This document shows, one piece after another, positions 49,142-51,520 of a stretch of 51,520 nt of DNA. The stretch is from assembly GCA_014804425.1 (NCBI GenBank), contig JAAUZV010000005.1, forward strand, positions 1-51,520, in the 5' to 3' direction. Below the pieces are notes generated by a model that saw nothing but the letters and a program-made list of their open reading frames with translations, had not been told where the DNA came from and made no database searches. The DNA comes from Lachnospiraceae bacterium (GTDB lineage: Bacteria; Bacillota; Clostridia; Lachnospirales; Lachnospiraceae). Both the position numbers and the translations under genes were made by a program. Position 1 is the stretch's first letter; each line of letters starts with the position of its first letter.

Positions 49142-50824
49142 ATGGACTTAAAAAAGAAGCCTTTTTGTCTGAATGACGCGGATATAAAGTGGGTGGAGAC
49201 GACCCTTGAGAATATGACGACGGAAGAAAAGATCGGGGCGTTGTTTTGTCCGATCGGTTACTCTACGGACCCGGAATATTTAGATATGATGTTGGGATTT
49301 CATATCGGCGGACTGTTTTTCCGGGATGGAGTCGGTCAGGAAATGCAAAAGACGTTTGCGTATGCACAGAGCCATTCCCGCATCCCTTTGCTCATTCCGT
49401 CTAATCTGGAAGCGGGAGGCGATGGGGCAGCTACTGACGGAACGCCTTACGGAAAGCAGATGGCGTGTGCGGCGGCCGGAGATAAAAAGTATGCTTATCG
49501 GCTCGGAAAGGTTTCTTGTACGGAAGCGGCTGCATTAGGGATCAACTGGGCATTTGCGCCGGTGGTCGATATTGACAAAAACAATCACAGCCCCATCACG
49601 AATGTGAGAACCTACGGCGACGATCCAAAGACCGTTTATACTTATGCAAGGGAGTATATGAAGGCTGCGGCGGAATGCGGTGTGGCAGTATCCATCAAGC
49701 ATTTTCCGGGTGACGGAGTGGATGAGAGGGACCAGCATCTGCTCACCTCCGTCAACAGCTTATCCATGGAGGAATGGGATAAAACCTATGGCATGGTGTT
49801 CGGAAAATTGATCGAGGACGGTGCATTGACCGTTATGGCAGGACATATTGCCATGCCTGCGTATCAGGAATACTATAATCCGCAGACGAAAGGGAGCGTG
49901 ATTCCCGCATCCCTGTCGAAAGAGCTTCTCTGCAATCTGCTGCGGGAAAAGTTAGGCTTTAACGGTCTGATCATTTCGGACGCGACGCCGATGGTCGGTT
50001 TCACGGCAGCCATGGCGAGGGAAAAGTCCGTTCCGCTCGCAATCGAAAGTGGCTGCGATATGTTCTTGTTTAATAAGGACTTGGCGGAAGATTACCGGTT
50101 TATGATGGAAGGGTACCAAAATGGTATTCTCTCAGAGAAACGTCTTTTGGAAGCAAACAGAAGAATCCTCGCGTTAAAAGCCGCGTTAAAGCTTCATGAG
50201 AAAAAAGCGGCGGGCACACTGGTTCCGGCGGAGGACAGTCTGTGTCTGCTTCAGGATAAACAGCATGTACAGTGGGCGAGAGAGCTGGCGGATGCATCCG
50301 TTACGCTAGTGAAGGATACACAGAAGCTGCTGCCGATCGATTCCGGGCGATATCCGAAGGTTCTGCTGGAGATCATGGGGGATTTCCCTTCTAATGAGCG
50401 TGTGATCAAACAGGTAAAAGCCGAATTGGAGAAAAAGAACTTTCAGGTTTTTGTCTATGAAAAAGAAAACTTTGAAGTGGGCGTGGACAATGTAACGAGT
50501 TTTAAGGAAAAGTACGATTTGGCAATCTATATCGGCAATGTGGAAAATGCGAGCAACAGGACGACGAACCGCTTGAACTGGTACACTTTTTGGGGACAGG
50601 GCAATAATGTACCCTGGTTTGCAAACGAGATCCCGGTTTTATTCATCAGTCTGGCAAATCCGTATCATCTGTTGGATGTACCGATGATCAAGACATACAT
50701 TAACTGCTATTCCAATAATGAGTATGTGATAGAGGCTGTTGTGGAGAAGATTACCGGAAACAGTGCGTTCAAAGGGAAAAATCCGATCGATCCGTTTTGC
50801 GGAAGAAAAGAACTGATGTATTGA
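49142..50824 (+). CDS. Glycoside hydrolase family 3 enzyme (NagZ-like N-domain)
   Basis: A 560-aa intracellular GH3 protein. The TIM barrel carries KHFPGDGVDERDQH, the counterpart of the NagZ KHFPGHG-DxxxDSH loop with its His/Asp dyad partly altered (His replaced by Asp). The nucleophile Asp lies in GLIISDATPM. A C-terminal sandwich-like domain follows (VTLVKDTQKLLPID). Family members are beta-N-acetylhexosaminidases or beta-glucosidases; the altered loop leaves specificity open. No signal peptide, so the substrate is imported. ATG 49142 is behind GAGGAAA; the GTG at 49130 is less likely. It sits between the pgmB-like gene and the rhamnosidase gene. Confidence 0.88.
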   Translation: MDLKKKPFCLNDADIKWVETTLENMTTEEKIGALFCPIGYSTDPEYLDMMLGFHIGGLFFRDGVGQEMQKTFAYAQSHSRIPLLIPSNLEAGGDGAATDGTPYGKQMACAAAGDKKYAYRLGKVSCTEAAALGINWAFAPVVDIDKNNHSPITNVRTYGDDPKTVYTYAREYMKAAAECGVAVSIKHFPGDGVDERDQHLLTSVNSLSMEEWDKTYGMVFGKLIEDGALTVMAGHIAMPAYQEYYNPQTKGSVIPASLSKELLCNLLREKLGFNGLIISDATPMVGFTAAMAREKSVPLAIESGCDMFLFNKDLAEDYRFMMEGYQNGILSEKRLLEANRRILALKAALKLHEKKAAGTLVPAEDSLCLLQDKQHVQWARELADASVTLVKDTQKLLPIDSGRYPKVLLEIMGDFPSNERVIKQVKAELEKKNFQVFVYEKENFEVGVDNVTSFKEKYDLAIYIGNVENASNRTTNRLNWYTFWGQGNNVPWFANEIPVLFISLANPYHLLDVPMIKTYINCYSNNEYVIEAVVEKITGNSAFKGKNPIDPFCGRKELMY

Positions 50825-50867
50825 TCGGTATACATAGCATAAAAAAGAGGGGGAGAAGGATAAAAAC

Positions 50868-51520
50868 ATGAGAATAGAACATCTGCGAGTCAATCATTTG
50901 GAAAATCCGATCGGATATGATTTCCCCTATCTGGTGTTTTCGTGGAAGGTGGAAGATACGACTGCGGCGTGTCTGGATGAGGTGCGCATTCTCGTTTCCG
51001 AGTCTGAGGATATGAGTGCGCTTATTTATGACAGCGGGATTGTGAGCGGAGTTCAGCGGTGTACCTGGGAGGTAGAGCGGGTTCTGAAACCTAGAACCCG
51101 CTATTTTTGGAAGGTTTTTGCAAAAGCCTGTCAGGCACAGGGTGAAAAGGCGCAGAACGCCGAGCCGCGGGCCGAGGAGGCGTGGAGCGAAACGGCATGG
51201 TTTGAGACCGCTAAGATGGAGGAAGCATGGGCTGCGGAATGGATTTCCGTTCCGGAGGATCGGACAAGGATGCCGATTCTGTACCGTGATTTCTGGGCGG
51301 AGAGCAAGCCGAAAAAAGCCCGGCTGTACCTGTTCGGAGCGGGACTTTATGAGGCGGAAATCGGTGGTGTAAAGGTGGGAGACGAGGTCTTGTCTCCGGG
51401 CTATCATTCTTATGATCTGTTAATGGAATATCAGACGTACGATATTACCGAGCTGGTCAGGAAGGGGCATAACCGCGTCAGCGTGCTGCTGGGAGAGGGA
51501 TGGTACAAGGGGCGGTTTGG
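50868..51520 (+). CDS. Alpha-L-rhamnosidase, GH78 (N-terminal part, truncated by window end)
   Basis: The frame is open from ATG 50868 (GGGGGAGAAGG site) to the end of the window, 217 codons. It shows the N-terminal fibronectin-like and carbohydrate-binding domains of GH78 rhamnosidases: ENPIGYDFPYLVFSWKVE, then ARLYLFGAGLYEAEIGGVKV, then GYHSYDLLMEYQTYDIT and GEGWYKGRFG. The (alpha/alpha)6 catalytic domain would lie beyond the window. No signal peptide is present, so it would act inside the cell on imported rhamnosides. It is the strongest clue to what the operon is for. Confidence 0.88.
   Translation, partial: MRIEHLRVNHLENPIGYDFPYLVFSWKVEDTTAACLDEVRILVSESEDMSALIYDSGIVSGVQRCTWEVERVLKPRTRYFWKVFAKACQAQGEKAQNAEPRAEEAWSETAWFETAKMEEAWAAEWISVPEDRTRMPILYRDFWAESKPKKARLYLFGAGLYEAEIGGVKVGDEVLSPGYHSYDLLMEYQTYDITELVRKGHNRVSVLLGEGWYKGRF

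Overview
The window looks like a chromosomal segment of an anaerobic Clostridia member, most likely a Lachnospiraceae-type gut commensal. This is inferred from strong AGGAGG-type ribosome sites, Firmicute lipobox proteins, a PspA/SPFH pair, a group C-like [FeFe]-hydrogenase sensor, small HTH cassettes of a kind I associate with this family, and a plant-glycoside operon. No rRNA, tRNA or CRISPR array was recognised. Most of the window has intermediate GC, but about 1.5-9.3 kb is clearly AT-rich and reads as an acquired defence island.

Layout. (1) 0.1-1.1 kb: aldo/keto reductase. (2) 1.5-9.3 kb: type I restriction-modification locus with hsdM, a half-length hsdS, an oppositely oriented hsdS 3' cassette between 15-bp inverted repeats (a probable DNA inverton), an unknown 446-aa protein, hsdR and a chimeric gene remnant. 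(3) 9.3-17.2 kb: a putative antimicrobial-peptide or envelope-stress module. It has two ATPase/permease pairs with LanF-like E-loops, an 11-residue-repeat amphipathic protein, an OmpR-type regulator with a short-loop sensor kinase, and two membrane proteins of unknown function. Several promoters in the module share one sequence motif. (4) 17.3-29 kb: diguanylate cyclase, YjdF-like membrane protein, MATE exporter, orphan NMT1-type binding lipoprotein, PspA with an SPFH/zinc-ribbon partner, PcrA/UvrD helicase, a small acidic membrane protein and an RlmD-family 23S rRNA methyltransferase.

(5) 29.2-31.2 kb: a soluble ferredoxin/[FeFe]-hydrogenase/Fe-S/chemoreceptor fusion driven by a consensus promoter, followed by a decayed RloA-like defence ATPase. 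(6) 31.6-38.7 kb: YunG-like protein, unknown protein, XRE regulator, a divergent MerR/aldo-keto reductase/SDR locus with a 19-bp-spacer MerR promoter, and two copies of a small HTH gene flanking a phage-type domain protein. (7) 38.8-42.1 kb: cinnamoyl-esterase-like hydrolase, His/Cys-rich secreted protein, small kinase-like protein whose 3' end is duplicated across an inserted MNT-HEPN toxin-antitoxin pair, and a Cu/Zn superoxide dismutase without a signal peptide. (8) 42.2 kb to the end: AraC regulator and a divergent sugar operon (fused ATPase, permease, binding lipoprotein, second permease, beta-phosphoglucomutase-like HAD, GH3, and the start of a GH78 alpha-L-rhamnosidase). It probably takes up and cleaves rhamnose-containing plant glycosides.

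The most interesting signals are the hsdS inverton, whose inversion would restore an in-frame full-length specificity subunit of about 400 aa; the hydrogenase-chemoreceptor fusion; the toxin-antitoxin insertion that regenerates a gene end; the shared promoter motif of the transporter/two-component module; and two adjacent genes with a hairpin between Shine-Dalgarno and start codon. All functional calls come from reading motifs and remembered family features. No database search was run.
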